In this document: positions 39,486 through 49,268 of the stretch, in pieces
Numbering within the stretch: the first letter of the stretch is position 1
Layout of the letters: each line of letters starts with the position of its first letter
Made by a program: the position numbers and the translations under genes
Notes under the pieces: generated by a model
What the model saw: only the letters and a program-made list of their open reading frames with translations
What the model was told of the DNA's origin: nothing
The model's database searches: none
Assembly (NCBI GenBank): GCA_041402125.1
Contig: JAWKSY010000016.1
Coordinates: 45,558-109,557, forward strand
Reading direction: 5' to 3'
Length of the DNA stretch: 64,000 nucleotides
Source: JAWKSY01 sp041402125
Lineage (GTDB): Bacteria > Planctomycetota > GCA-002687715 > DRQF01

Positions 39486-40793
39486 TCAGAGCCCCTTCAC
39501 CTCGAAGCCCTCCCGGTAGCGACGACGCAGCATCGCGTGCGCGCCCTCGTGGTTCGGGATCGCGACCTTCGCCGCGTCGTAGTCCAGGCGCTCACCGGGG
39601 AAGCGGTTGGCGATGACGCCGAGCAGCAACACCTCGGTCAGCGGCCCGGCGTAGTCGAAGCCGGCCGTCGTGGGCGCGCCGCCCAGGCAGGCGTCGACCC
39701 AGAGGTGCCAGTGGTTCGCTCCGGCGACGGGCTCGACCTTCGGAGCTTCGACATCCTTCGCGGGGAAGAGCCGCGGCGCGCCGATGTGGGGGAGCAGCAT
39801 GCAGCCCCGTTCGCCGATGAAGAAGGATCCCTGTCCCGGGAGCTCCTCGATCGGCCAGCCCTTCGGATCGGGCCGGGACGCACCGTCGTACCAGACGAGC
39901 CGGAAGCCTTCGGCGATCGCGTCGGTCCCTGCGAACTCGTACTCGACGCGGTTGGCGACGCCGTGCGAGTCCGCCGGCGGCTTCTCGCTCCGCGAGACGA
40001 TCGATCGCGGCAGCCCGAGATCGAGGGCCTTCGCGACGGGATCGAGGATGTGGATGCCCATGTCGCCCATGGTCCCGCAGCCGAAGTCGACCCAGCGGCG
40101 CCAGTTCCCCGGATGGTAGTGCCCGTCGGCGTAGGGACGGGCCGGCGCGGTCCCCAGCCAGAGGTCCCAAGCGAGGTGATCGGGCACCGGGCTCGCCTCG
40201 GGAGCCGGGCCGCGATAGCCCCAGTCCTTGTTGCTGAAGCTGTGCACCTCCTCGACCTTGCCGATGGCGCCGTCCCGCACGAGCTTCACCGCCGTGCGGT
40301 ACTCGGAGGTCGAGTGGATCTGGATGCCCATCTGCGTCACGACTTTCCGCTCGGCCGCGGCGAGCCGCAGGCGCCGCGCCTCGTGGACGTCGTGCGTGAG
40401 CGGCTTCTGGCAGTAGACGTGCTTCCCGAGATTCATCGCCGACATGGAGGCCGGCGCATGGGTGTGATCCGGCGTCGAGACGTGCACGGCATCGATCCCG
40501 TCGCTCATCGTCGCCAGCATCTTCCGCCAGTCCGTGAATCGCTTCGCCTTCGGGGCGCGCTCGCCGGCCGCCGCGAGGTGGCGCGCGTCGACGTCGCAGA
40601 TCGCGACGACCTCGACGCGGGGATGCTGCAGGAACTGACCGAGGTCGGCCGAGCCCATCCCGCCCACGCCGATCCCGGCCAGCCGCAGCTTCGGTTCGTC
40701 GCCCCGCCCGAAGGGCAGGGGGCCGAGGGCGAGGCCGGCCGCGAGGGCCGAAGACGTGCGGAGGAAGTCGCGACGATCGAGGGGACGGGACAT
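39486..40793 (-). CDS. Gfo/Idh/MocA-family oxidoreductase with Tat signal
   Basis: 435 residues. The twin-arginine signal DRRDFLRTSSALAAGLALG marks export in folded form. The Rossmann domain follows (LAGIGVGGMGSADLGQF, VVAICDVDARH), then DAVHVSTPDHTH and the family Lys in KHVYCQKPLTHDVHEARRL, and a C-terminal domain with WRRWVDFGCGTMGDMGIHILD. Members oxidise or reduce sugars and related compounds with NAD(P). Exported members are abundant in planctomycetes and are linked to sugar turnover. A TAGGAT hexamer (40823-40828, minus strand) may be its -10 box. Convergent with the sugar importer, so a shared role is only suggestive. Confidence 0.9.
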   Translation of the reverse strand: MSRPLDRRDFLRTSSALAAGLALGPLPFGRGDEPKLRLAGIGVGGMGSADLGQFLQHPRVEVVAICDVDARHLAAAGERAPKAKRFTDWRKMLATMSDGIDAVHVSTPDHTHAPASMSAMNLGKHVYCQKPLTHDVHEARRLRLAAAERKVVTQMGIQIHSTSEYRTAVKLVRDGAIGKVEEVHSFSNKDWGYRGPAPEASPVPDHLAWDLWLGTAPARPYADGHYHPGNWRRWVDFGCGTMGDMGIHILDPVAKALDLGLPRSIVSRSEKPPADSHGVANRVEYEFAGTDAIAEGFRLVWYDGASRPDPKGWPIEELPGQGSFFIGERGCMLLPHIGAPRLFPAKDVEAPKVEPVAGANHWHLWVDACLGGAPTTAGFDYAGPLTEVLLLGVIANRFPGERLDYDAAKVAIPNHEGAHAMLRRRYREGFEVKGL

Positions 40794-40880
40794 GGCCGGA
40801 CTCCGAGGGGCGTGGGGGCCGCATCCTAGCCCGGGATGCCCTCCCCGGGGAAGACGGCGGTCACCTCCCGACGCGGGGAT

Positions 40881-41300
40881 TCAGCCGCCGATCATCGCCT
40901 CGAGGATCTCCGTCGCGCGAGCGAGGGTCTTCCGGTCACGCTCGCCGAGGGGGGCGAGGAGCCCGAGGAGGAGACGTTCGCGCTCCTCTCGCGCGGCGTG
41001 GAGGAGCCGGCGTCCGGCCGGGGTGGCTCGGATCTCACGGCGGCGGCCGTCGTCCGGGTCCGCGACGCGTCGGACGAGGCCCTCGGCTTCGAGGGCGGCG
41101 ACGAGGTTCGAGATCGTCGGCTGGGAGACCTGTTCGAGCCGCGCGAGTTCGCCGACCGTCCGCGGGCCGGCGAAGACGAGGATCGAGAGCAGCGAGAGTC
41201 GGGCCGGGCTCACCGGGGCCGAACCGTCGGCCGTCCGCAGCCGCCGGAGGAGGCGCAGGGTCCCCGAGTGGAGCCGTCGCGCGAGTTCGTCGTCGTTCAT
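40881..41300 (-). CDS. MarR-family transcriptional regulator
   Basis: 139 residues. Winged helix with LTVGEL-type helices (RTVGELARLEQVSQPTISNLVAALEAEGLV), the wing DPDDGRRREIRATPAG and the terminal dimer helix RATEILEAMI. Such proteins are ligand-responsive repressors, usually of a neighbouring gene; the divergent ankyrin gene is the nearest target. Confidence 0.88.
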   Translation of the reverse strand: MNDDELARRLHSGTLRLLRRLRTADGSAPVSPARLSLLSILVFAGPRTVGELARLEQVSQPTISNLVAALEAEGLVRRVADPDDGRRREIRATPAGRRLLHAAREERERLLLGLLAPLGERDRKTLARATEILEAMIGG

Positions 41301-41333
41301 CCGCGCGGCTCCCCTTGTTCTCGCCCGGGAAGA

Positions 41334-41362
41334 AGGATAGCTTGGCTATGCAAATTGGGCAA
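41334..41362 (-). promoter_or_regulatory. Sigma70-like promoter of the marR gene in an AT-rich patch
   Basis: Minus strand TTGCCC (41357-41362), 17-base spacer, TATCCT (41334-41339), about 34 bases before the start. The patch GCAAATT inside it stands out from the GC-rich surroundings and could also hold an operator. Confidence 0.45.
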
Positions 41363-41394
41363 GGGGCTCCGTTCACGCGGCGAGAGGACGAACG

Positions 41395-42039
41395 ATGAAG
41401 GACCTGATCGAGAAGGGCGACGCGGCCGGCGTCGCGGAGCGGCTGGAGGCCGAGCCCGGGCTGGCGGCGGGCGGACCGAGGAGGGCGTGAGCCTCCTCCT
41501 CGTCGCCCTCTACCACGGACGTCCGGAGATCGCCGGGCTCCTGCGCGCCCGACGCGATGCGCTGGACGTCTTCGAGGCCGCCCGCGCTCGACGAGGTCGC
41601 GATTCTCGTCGGGCTGCTCCGCGACGAGCCGACGCTCGTCGAGGCGCGCAGTCCGGACGGCTTCACCGCCCTCCATCTCGCCGCCTTCTTAGGTCGGGAT
41701 CGCGCCGCGCGCGTCCTCCTCGGACACGGCGCCGACCTCGAGGCGGTCCACCCCGCGAACGGACTCCGCCCCCTCAACAGCGGCGCGGCGAGCCGCCGCG
41801 CGCCGATGGTGCGCCTGCTCCTCGCCGCCGGCGCCGAGCCGGACGCCCGGCAGAAGGGGGGCTTCACCGCGCTCCACTCCGCCGCCCGACACGGCGACCT
41901 CGCGATGACCGAAGCGCTGCTCGTCCACGGCGCCGACCCGTCGCTGGCCGCCGACGACGGGCAGGACGCTCTCGCCTTCGCCCGCGAGGGCGGGGGGGAG
42001 GCCGTCATCCGGCGGCTGGAGGCGTCGACTCGAGGTTGA
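41395..42039 (+). pseudogene. Ankyrin-repeat protein with two frameshifts
   Basis: Starts MKDLIEKGDAAGVAERLEAEPG (ATG 41395, after GAGAGGACG). Near 41470 the sense passes to another frame (EEGVSLLLVALYHGRPEIAGLL) and near 41580 it returns (LDEVAILVGLLRDEPTLVEA). From there three clear ankyrin repeats follow: DGFTALHLAAFLGRDRAARVLLGHGADL, the NGLRPLNSGAA block, and GGFTALHSAARHGDLAMTEALLVHGADP. The intact product would be about 214 residues, a soluble protein-binding scaffold. The shifts compensate, which hints at assembly error. Confidence 0.65.
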
Positions 42040-42066
42040 GGGATCCGGGCGGTGTTATCCGATCGG

Positions 42067-43662
42067 ATGAGCGCCCCCGACCCCCGCGACTCCGGCCGCC
42101 GCTTCCGCGCGGCCCTCGACGAACGCCGTCCCGATCCCGCCGGTCGGCGGTGGCTCTACGTTCCCTACGACCAGCTCTCGACCGAGCTCGGTCCGCTCGG
42201 GGCGGAGGACCCGACCGAGCTCGGCGTCGTCCTGGTCGAGTGCCCGGGGAAGGCGCGGCGGCGCCCCTACCACCGGCAGAAGCTCGCGCTCGTCCTCGCC
42301 AACCAGCGTCACTTCGCGCTGGAACTCGCGGAGCGCGGCGTCGCCGTCGACTACCGGGTCGCGCCCGACGGCTTCGCGGACGCGCTGGCTCCCGCCGCCG
42401 CGGAGCACGGCCCGCTCCGGATGATGGAGGCGGCCGAGTACGAGCTCCGCGAGGAGCTCGCCGGGCTCGTCGCGTCGGGCGCCGTCGTCGTCGGTCCGCA
42501 CGAGGGCTGGCTCACGACGGAATCCGACTTCTCTCGCGCCGCGAAGCGCGGGCCGCCCTGGCGCATGGACGCCTTCTACCGCGAGGTCCGCCGCCGCACC
42601 GGCCTCCTCATGGATGAGCGCGGCAAGCCGGAAGGCGGCCGCTTCAGCTTCGACGGCGAGAACCGCAAGCCCTGGCGCGGCGAGCCGCCCGCGCCCGAGC
42701 CGCCGCGCTTCCGCCCCGACGAGATCACGGAGGAGGTCGGCGGGCTCGTCGAGACCCACTTCGCCGACCATCCCGGCGTCCTCGACCTCACGAGCCTGCC
42801 CGCCACGGCAGCGCAGGTCGAGCGGAGCTTCCGCTGGGCGATGGAGGAGGCGCTCCCGCACTTCGGCCCCCACGAGGACGCGATGAGCCGGCGCTCGCGC
42901 ACGCTCTTCCACACGCGCCTCTCGCCGCTGCTGAATCTCCATCGCATCACGCCGCGTCGCCTGCTCGACGCCGCGCTCGCGGCCGACACCTCGCTCCCGA
43001 GCCGGGAGGGCTTCCTGCGCCAGCTCATCGGCTGGCGGGAGTTCGTCCGGCACGTCCACCGCGAGACGGAAGGCTTCCGCCGCCTGCCCGAGGGGTTCGC
43101 GCTCGACTTCGTCGGCGGCGACGCGACGCCGCTCCCGCCCGCCTACTGGGGGACGGAGTCCGGTCTCCACTGTCTCGACACCGTCGTCCGCTCGGTGGTG
43201 GAGGAGGGCTACAGTCACCACATCACGCGGCTCATGGTCCTCTCGAACCTCGCGACCCTGCTCGACGTCGACGCCCGCGAGCTCAGCGACTGGTTCTGGG
43301 CGATGTACGTCGACGCCTACGACTGGGTCGTCGAACCCAACGTCCTCGGCATGGGGCGCTTCGCCCTCGGCGAGCTCTTCACCACCAAGCCCTACGTCTC
43401 GGGCGCGGCCTACCTGCACCGCATGAGCGACTACTGCGGCGCCTGCGCCTTCGATCCGAAGCGGGACTGCCCCGTCACGCCGCTCTACTGGGACTTCCTC
43501 GCCCGTCACGAGGACCGCCTCCGCGACAATCAGCGGGTGGCGATGCCGCTGCGCTCCCTCGCCAAGCGCTCGGAGGAGGTCCGTGCCGCCGACGCGGCCA
43601 CCTTCGCGCGGGTCCGGGATGCCCTGACGCGGGGCGAGCGGCTCGCGCCCGACCGCGGCTGA
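42067..43662 (+). CDS. phrB: Iron-sulfur bacterial cryptochrome/photolyase (PhrB-like, (6-4) photolyase group)
   Basis: 531 residues. N-terminal alpha/beta domain (WLYVPYDQLSTELGPL), then the helical FAD domain with GWREFVRHVHRE, PAYWGTESGLHCLDTVVRSV and EEGYSHHITRLMVLSNLATLL. Four Cys expected for the 4Fe-4S cluster of this group are present: C369, C457, C460 and C468 (YCGACAFDPKRDC). The family repairs UV (6-4) photoproducts using light and FAD. ATG 42067 is taken; a GTG at 42052 with GAGGGA upstream is a fair alternative. Confidence 0.9.
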   Translation: MSAPDPRDSGRRFRAALDERRPDPAGRRWLYVPYDQLSTELGPLGAEDPTELGVVLVECPGKARRRPYHRQKLALVLANQRHFALELAERGVAVDYRVAPDGFADALAPAAAEHGPLRMMEAAEYELREELAGLVASGAVVVGPHEGWLTTESDFSRAAKRGPPWRMDAFYREVRRRTGLLMDERGKPEGGRFSFDGENRKPWRGEPPAPEPPRFRPDEITEEVGGLVETHFADHPGVLDLTSLPATAAQVERSFRWAMEEALPHFGPHEDAMSRRSRTLFHTRLSPLLNLHRITPRRLLDAALAADTSLPSREGFLRQLIGWREFVRHVHRETEGFRRLPEGFALDFVGGDATPLPPAYWGTESGLHCLDTVVRSVVEEGYSHHITRLMVLSNLATLLDVDARELSDWFWAMYVDAYDWVVEPNVLGMGRFALGELFTTKPYVSGAAYLHRMSDYCGACAFDPKRDCPVTPLYWDFLARHEDRLRDNQRVAMPLRSLAKRSEEVRAADAATFARVRDALTRGERLAPDRG

Positions 43663-43736
43663 GAGTCCTCCGGACGACCTTGACCGGCCGCCGCGGCCCC
43701 GAGGGAGCCCCCGGGGCCCTTCCGATCAGACGATCC

Positions 43737-43765
43737 TTGCGATCCGGCGGTCCGACCCCTAGGGT
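43737..43765 (+). promoter_or_regulatory. Sigma70-like promoter of the FG-GAP gene
   Basis: TTGCGA (43737-43742), 17-base spacer, TAGGGT (43760-43765), 44 bases before the start codon. Confidence 0.45.
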
Positions 43766-43809
43766 TCGGAGTGGCGAATCGGGGCCAGGCGCACCGAGAG
43801 AGGACTCCC

Positions 43810-45405
43810 ATGAACGCTCGATTTCTCGGCCTCGTGTTCGGGCCGCTCCTCGCGGCCGGGCTTTCCGCCCAGTCCCTTCCCACCACGCTCGCGTTCGACG
43901 AGACGCAACCGGTCACGTCCTCGCGCGTCGTGGACCTCGGAGACGTCGACGGGGACGGCTGCGACGACTTCGGCCTGCTCGCGATCGCGCCGAACCCGTC
44001 GAGCCCGAGTTCCTCGCTCGTTCGCCGGGCCGTCATCTCGGGAAAGACGGGCCTGCCGATCCACGATTTCGGGCCCTGGGCGGGCTGGGGCGGGAACGTC
44101 GAGGACTTCATCCGGCTCGCCGACCTCGACGGCGACGGGCGGTCGGAGTTCGTGACCACCGCTCCTCCCATTCACCTGAGTCACATCGTCTTCTTCGAGG
44201 TGCGCTCCGGCGCCACCGGGCTCAGCCTGGGATCCGATTACTTCCTGCCGTCCGCGTATCCGACCCTCCTCGCCGAGGTCGGCGACGTGACGGGAGACGG
44301 CGTCCCGGATCTGGGCCTCGCCACGACTCCCTCCCTCCAGTTCTCTCCCTGGTTGACCGTACCGGTCAGCTTCGTCGACATCCTCGACGGCGCGACCTAC
44401 ACGCGATCGACGCTCGTCTCGTTCGCCAACGCCGAGCTCCCGCCCGGCGGGCTCGTCGGCGTCGGCGACATCGACGGCGACGGGTTCGGCGATCTCGCGA
44501 CGAGCTCGTCCGCGACCTCGATCATCGCGCCTGGGGCGGGGACGGCCACGATCTTCTCCGGCCAGACGGGCGCTCCTCTCCACACCTGGTACGGACTGGC
44601 CGGCGACGGCCTCGGCGCGAGGCTCCTCGGCGTCGACGATGTCGACGCCGACGGCTTCCGCGATCTCGCGATCTTCAGCCCCGGTTCGGACCTCGCCGGG
44701 CTCGACGCGGGTCGCGTCGAGATCTTCTCGTCCGCTCTCGGCGCGCGCCTCGTCGACATCCTCCCCGCGACCGGGGAGGCGATCACCGATCTGATCGCGG
44801 CCGGTGACCACGACGGTGACGGCTTCCGCGATCTGCTCCTCGAGATCACGATCCCCGCCACCTCGATGATCCGACGTGAGCTGCGTTCGGGCGTCACCGG
44901 ACTCGTGATCACGACGGTCGCGGCCACCGAGGAGCCGGTGGGCGATCTGAACGGCGACGGGATCGACGAGCTCCTCGACCACGCGAGCGGCCAGCCGACC
45001 GCCGGGCAGACCCATTACTCCGCCCGCACCCTCCTCGGCGCCGAGTCCTACGGCGCGGCTCCGTCCTCGCCGACGCTGTCCTGGAGGGCCGGCACGACGA
45101 TCCCGGCCCAGGGATCCCTGCGGCTCTCGGGCGCCGACCCACTGACGGCGACCCTCGCCGCGGTCAGTCTCGCTCCCGCCGATTCGGTGATCTTCGGCAC
45201 GACCCTCCCGCTGTTCGTCTCCGTGGCCCCGTCGCACCTGATCGCCGTCTACAACGACGTGACGGACGCCTCGGGGAGCCGCAGTGTCGCGGTGAACCTG
45301 GTCCAGCCGGCCCTCGCGGGCATCTCACTCCACGTGCAGTACGCCATCCTCGGCCCGGTCCCCGTCACGTCGAACGCGGTCCGGCTCCTCTTCGGAGCGA
45401 ACTGA
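43810..45405 (+). CDS. Secreted FG-GAP repeat (integrin-like propeller) protein
   Basis: 531 residues from the ATG at 43810, which opens a signal peptide (FLGLVFGPLLAAGLSAQ). At least six FG-GAP/EF-hand-like calcium motifs recur: DVDGDGCDDFGLL, DLDGDGRSEFVTT, DVTGDGVPDLGLA, DIDGDGFGDLATS, DVDADGFRDLAIF, DHDGDGFRDLLLE and DLNGDGIDELLD, consistent with a seven-bladed calcium-binding propeller. The last 100 residues form another beta domain. No catalytic motif; likely a surface or extracellular adhesion or binding protein. Confidence 0.85.
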   Translation: MNARFLGLVFGPLLAAGLSAQSLPTTLAFDETQPVTSSRVVDLGDVDGDGCDDFGLLAIAPNPSSPSSSLVRRAVISGKTGLPIHDFGPWAGWGGNVEDFIRLADLDGDGRSEFVTTAPPIHLSHIVFFEVRSGATGLSLGSDYFLPSAYPTLLAEVGDVTGDGVPDLGLATTPSLQFSPWLTVPVSFVDILDGATYTRSTLVSFANAELPPGGLVGVGDIDGDGFGDLATSSSATSIIAPGAGTATIFSGQTGAPLHTWYGLAGDGLGARLLGVDDVDADGFRDLAIFSPGSDLAGLDAGRVEIFSSALGARLVDILPATGEAITDLIAAGDHDGDGFRDLLLEITIPATSMIRRELRSGVTGLVITTVAATEEPVGDLNGDGIDELLDHASGQPTAGQTHYSARTLLGAESYGAAPSSPTLSWRAGTTIPAQGSLRLSGADPLTATLAAVSLAPADSVIFGTTLPLFVSVAPSHLIAVYNDVTDASGSRSVAVNLVQPALAGISLHVQYAILGPVPVTSNAVRLLFGAN

Positions 45406-45510
45406 ACGCCGCGTTTCGAAGGCGGGGGGGGCGGGAGCGATTCGGCCCCGTCTCGACCATCTTGTCGTCGCCGACCAGATGTCTCTCCGGCCAGGTCGGC
45501 GAGTCTCCGA

Positions 45511-45924
45511 TCAGGCCGGGCGACTCTCGACGTGCCGCGCGAAGCGGTCGAGGATCGCCTGCCATCCCGCGCGCTGCATCTCGGGAGGGTTCATCGTCTC
45601 GGCCTCGAACGTCTCGTGCACGACGACGGCGTCGTCTTGCGCGCGGAACTCGACCTTCACGTCGCGGTCGTCGTCGAGACTGAACTCGATGAGCTCCTGC
45701 GGCGTGACGCGCGTGAAGGTCCCGGTGAGGTCGAAAGCCATGCTGTCGTCGCGAGCGGCCATCCGGTAGCGGAAGCGCCCGCCCGGGCGCAGGTCGATCT
45801 CGGCCTCGGGGCAGTGCCAGGAGTCGTCAGCCGCGTTCCACTGCTCGATGTCCGCCGGCGTCGTCCAGGCCCGCCACACGTCCTCGATCGGGGCCGCCAC
45901 CTTCGTCTCGATCGTGATCTTCAT
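45511..45924 (-). CDS. SRPBCC/AHSA1-family protein
   Basis: 137 residues. START-like fold with the family opening ITIETKVAAPIEDVWRAWTTPADIEQW, the middle DLRPGGRFRYRM and the end FEAETMNPPEMQRAGWQAILDRFARHV. Such proteins bind hydrophobic ligands or aid Hsp90-type chaperones; the bacterial AHSA1 group has no fixed role. It belongs to a run of small stress-type families (45.5-49.2 kb). Confidence 0.85.
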   Translation of the reverse strand: MKITIETKVAAPIEDVWRAWTTPADIEQWNAADDSWHCPEAEIDLRPGGRFRYRMAARDDSMAFDLTGTFTRVTPQELIEFSLDDDRDVKVEFRAQDDAVVVHETFEAETMNPPEMQRAGWQAILDRFARHVESRPA

Positions 45925-46114
45925 CGCCGCCTCGCATCTCTCGCCGGTTCGAGGGGTTCGAGTGAACCCGCGGCCGGCATTGTGTCGCGCGACGCCCGTT
46001 CGCGCCAATCGAACGACGGGAGGCCGGGGCAACGGATTCGAAAGTCGGCCGGAACGTCGCGCCATCCGCGGCATTGACGGGATGAAGCCCATCCGAACGT
46101 CGTGGAGAGATGGC

Positions 46115-47140
46115 ATGCCGTTCTCCGTGCTCAGAAGCCTCGTCATCGTTCTCGTGGTCCTGTGCGCCTCGCTCGCGGCGCAGGAGAACGAGAAGAAGCC
46201 CGCCGCCCGACCGGCCTACGACCCCTTGCGCCTCCCCGCCAAGGTGGATCTGAAGACGCACGACCTCGTCGTGAAGGACGAGCGGCGGAAGCGCGAGATC
46301 CCGATCCGCATCTATCTCGACGCGGCACGGCCGGGTCCGGCGCCGGTCGTCCTCTTCAGTCACGGGCTCGGCGGATCACGCGAGGGCTCGAGCTTCCTCG
46401 GGCGCCACTGGGCGAGCCGGGGCTACGTCTGCGTCTTCCTCCAGCATCCGGGCTCCGACGAGTCGGTCTGGAAGAACGTGCCCGTCCTGCGCCGTCGCGA
46501 GGTCCTGAGCCGGGCCGCCAGCTTCGAGAACTCCCGCCTTCGCAACGAGGACGTGCCCGCCGTGCTGGATCAGCTCGAGCGCTGGAACGCCGAGAAGGAC
46601 CACCTCCTGAAGGGTCGCCTGGATATCGAACACGTCGGCATGTCCGGTCACTCCTTCGGCGCAGTGACCACGCAGGCCGTGAGCGGTCAGAGCTTCGGGC
46701 TCATGCGGCGGCGCGCGAGCTACGAGGAGAAGCGCATCGACGCCGCCATCGCCTTCAGCCCGAGCTCGCCGAAGGCGATGACCGCGAAGGCGGCCTTCGG
46801 CGGGGTGAAGATCCCCTGGCTGCTCATGACCGGCACCGAGGACGTCTCGATCATCGGCGACACCGACGTCGCCTCGCGCCTCGCGGTCTTTCCCGCGCTG
46901 CAGAAGGGGGGCAAGTACGAGCTCGTGCTGGAGGGCGCTCAGCATCACGCCTTCACCGACGGGGGCGAGCGCGGGCTCGCTCCGCGCAATCCCGCGCATC
47001 ATCCGGCCATCCTCGCCATCAGCACCGCCTTCTGGGACGCCTGGCTGCGGGGCGACGAGGAGGCGCGGAAGTGGCTGGACGGGAAGGGGCCGCGGAGCGT
47101 GCTGGCCGAGAAGGACCGCTGGCAGACGAAACTCGACTGA
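46115..47140 (+). CDS. Secreted alpha/beta hydrolase (dienelactone-hydrolase/PAF-acetylhydrolase-like)
   Basis: 341 residues from the ATG at 46115 (GGAGAGA just upstream), opening a signal peptide (MPFSVLRSLVIVLVVLCASLAAQ). Hydrolase signs are the oxyanion loop FSHGLGGSREG, the nucleophile elbow GMSGHSFGAVTT, LMTGTEDVSI for the acid and GAQHHAF for the histidine. It probably hydrolyses an ester or lipid in the periplasm. An ATG at 46082 in frame would add 11 residues before the signal. Confidence 0.8.
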   Translation: MPFSVLRSLVIVLVVLCASLAAQENEKKPAARPAYDPLRLPAKVDLKTHDLVVKDERRKREIPIRIYLDAARPGPAPVVLFSHGLGGSREGSSFLGRHWASRGYVCVFLQHPGSDESVWKNVPVLRRREVLSRAASFENSRLRNEDVPAVLDQLERWNAEKDHLLKGRLDIEHVGMSGHSFGAVTTQAVSGQSFGLMRRRASYEEKRIDAAIAFSPSSPKAMTAKAAFGGVKIPWLLMTGTEDVSIIGDTDVASRLAVFPALQKGGKYELVLEGAQHHAFTDGGERGLAPRNPAHHPAILAISTAFWDAWLRGDEEARKWLDGKGPRSVLAEKDRWQTKLD

Positions 47141-47244
47141 AGCCCCCGAACCCGCCGGCGAGCCGCGATCGGTCGCGCCCGGGCGGCGATCGGTTATCCT
47201 CCCCCTCGAACGCCGGCGCGCCGGCCCATCGAGGACGACCCCGC

Positions 47245-47634
47245 ATGAATCAGGACACGAAGGACTACCTCGCCGCCCTCGACGAGGGCGACCGCAAGAT
47301 CGGCCGGGCGCTCGCCCGCATCATCGACCGCCACCTGCCCGAGGCCGAGAACAAGGTGTGGCACGCCCACCCGGTCTGGTTCCTCGAGGGCAATCCGATC
47401 GCCGGCTTCAGCAAGCTCAAGGACTGCGTCCGCCTCCTCTTCTGGAGCGGTCAGTCCTTCGAGACGCCGGGCCTCGCGAAGGAGGGGAAGTTCAAGGCCG
47501 CCGAGGCGCGCTTCACGAAGGTCTCGGAGATCGACGAGGATCTCCTCGCCGCCTGGCTCGGCGAGGCTCGCGAGATCCAGTGGGACTACAAGAACCTCGT
47601 GAAGCGGAAGGGCAAGCTCGAGCGCCTGAAGTAG
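47245..47634 (+). CDS. DUF1801 (YdhG-like) domain protein
   Basis: 129 residues, cytoplasmic. The family pattern is DTKDYLAALDEGDRKIGRALARII, then KVWHAHPVWFLEGNPIAGFSKLKDCVRLLFW and a basic C-terminus (NLVKRKGKLERLK). Function of the family is not established. It sits among other small stress-type families. Confidence 0.85.
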   Translation: MNQDTKDYLAALDEGDRKIGRALARIIDRHLPEAENKVWHAHPVWFLEGNPIAGFSKLKDCVRLLFWSGQSFETPGLAKEGKFKAAEARFTKVSEIDEDLLAAWLGEAREIQWDYKNLVKRKGKLERLK

Positions 47635-47650
47635 ATCGAGCCGTCGGGAC

Positions 47651-48151
<501 letters not shown>

Positions 48152-48285
48152 GTTCGGGAGCCTCCGGTCCGGGCGACGTCGATCGGCGCCCACCCGGGCT
48201 CCGATGCGCGCATCCTGTCCACCCGCCCCGGACCCGGCTTGACGGATCTTGCTCCGGCTCCGAAATTCCTCTCCGACCGACGAGG

Positions 48286-49191
48286 ATGCGGATGCCCGGA
48301 ACCGACGACTATCTCCAGCGCGTCAACCGCGCCATCGATCACGTGCGGGCCCACCTGACGGAGACGATCCGGCTGGCCGACGTCGCGGCGGCGGCCGGCT
48401 TCTCGGAGTTCCACTTCCATCGCGTGTTCCGCTCGCTGATGGGGGAGACCCTCAACGACTACGTGAAGCGCATCCGTCTCGATCGGGCGCTCTCGCTGAT
48501 GCTCCTCCCGGACCCGCCGTCCCTCACCCGGGTCGCCCTCGCGAGCGGCTTCGGCTCCTCGTCCGACTTCAGCCGCAGCTTCAAGCAGCGCTTCGGGGTG
48601 CCGCCGAGCGTCTTCGACGCGGAGGCGCACCGACGCACCCGCCGCGAGGAGCTGGTCGAGCTCGGCCGCTCGGCCAACAAGCCGGTGGATCTGAGCCAGC
48701 TCCCCGACGGCACGAACCCCGACGGCTTCCGCGCCGTCGTCCGCACGCTCCCGCCGCGCGCGATGGCCTACCGGCGCGTGATCGCTCCCTACCGGCCGAA
48801 CGCCGTCACCGACGCCGCGAAGGAGCTCGTCGCCTGGGCCGAGGCCCGCGGTCTCGCCGACGGAGCCTGGTACGGCTACATGTGGGAGGACCCCGAGGTC
48901 GTTCCCCTCGAGGACTGCCGCTACGACGTCGCGGTCGAGGTGGCTGGCCATCTCGTCTGGTCGGACCCGGAGGTCGGCCGGATCGAGTTTCCCGAGATGC
49001 GCGTCGCCACGCTGCTCCTCCGCGGCGACATCGAGCTCGAGCAGCGCGCCCTCGACTGGCTCTTCCGGAGCTGGCTCCCGCGGAGCGGCCATCTTCCGGC
49101 CCCGCACCCCTGCTTCGAGGCCTGGTGCGGGCGCCCCTTCGCGCACGGCTACGAGCACTTCGAGCTCGAGGCTCACCTCCCGATCCTCTGA
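48286..49191 (+). CDS. AraC-family regulator with GyrI-like ligand domain
   Basis: 301 residues. Residues 1-110 are the double helix-turn-helix of AraC regulators (IRLADVAAAAGFSEFHFHRVFRSLMGE, VALASGFGSSSDFSRSFKQRFGVPPS). Residues 140-301 are a GyrI-like/effector-binding domain (VVRTLPPRAMAYRRVIAPY, CRYDVAVEVAG, MRVATLLLRGD), as in Rob/SoxS-type and YdeB-type regulators of drug stress. Divergent from the VOC gene, its likely target. Confidence 0.88.
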   Translation: MRMPGTDDYLQRVNRAIDHVRAHLTETIRLADVAAAAGFSEFHFHRVFRSLMGETLNDYVKRIRLDRALSLMLLPDPPSLTRVALASGFGSSSDFSRSFKQRFGVPPSVFDAEAHRRTRREELVELGRSANKPVDLSQLPDGTNPDGFRAVVRTLPPRAMAYRRVIAPYRPNAVTDAAKELVAWAEARGLADGAWYGYMWEDPEVVPLEDCRYDVAVEVAGHLVWSDPEVGRIEFPEMRVATLLLRGDIELEQRALDWLFRSWLPRSGHLPAPHPCFEAWCGRPFAHGYEHFELEAHLPIL

Positions 49192-49268
49192 CCCCGGCGG
49201 TGACCTCCCGGATTCATCCGGACGCCATCCTCGACCCCTCGTCCCGCCTCTCGATCGGAGAATCGACG

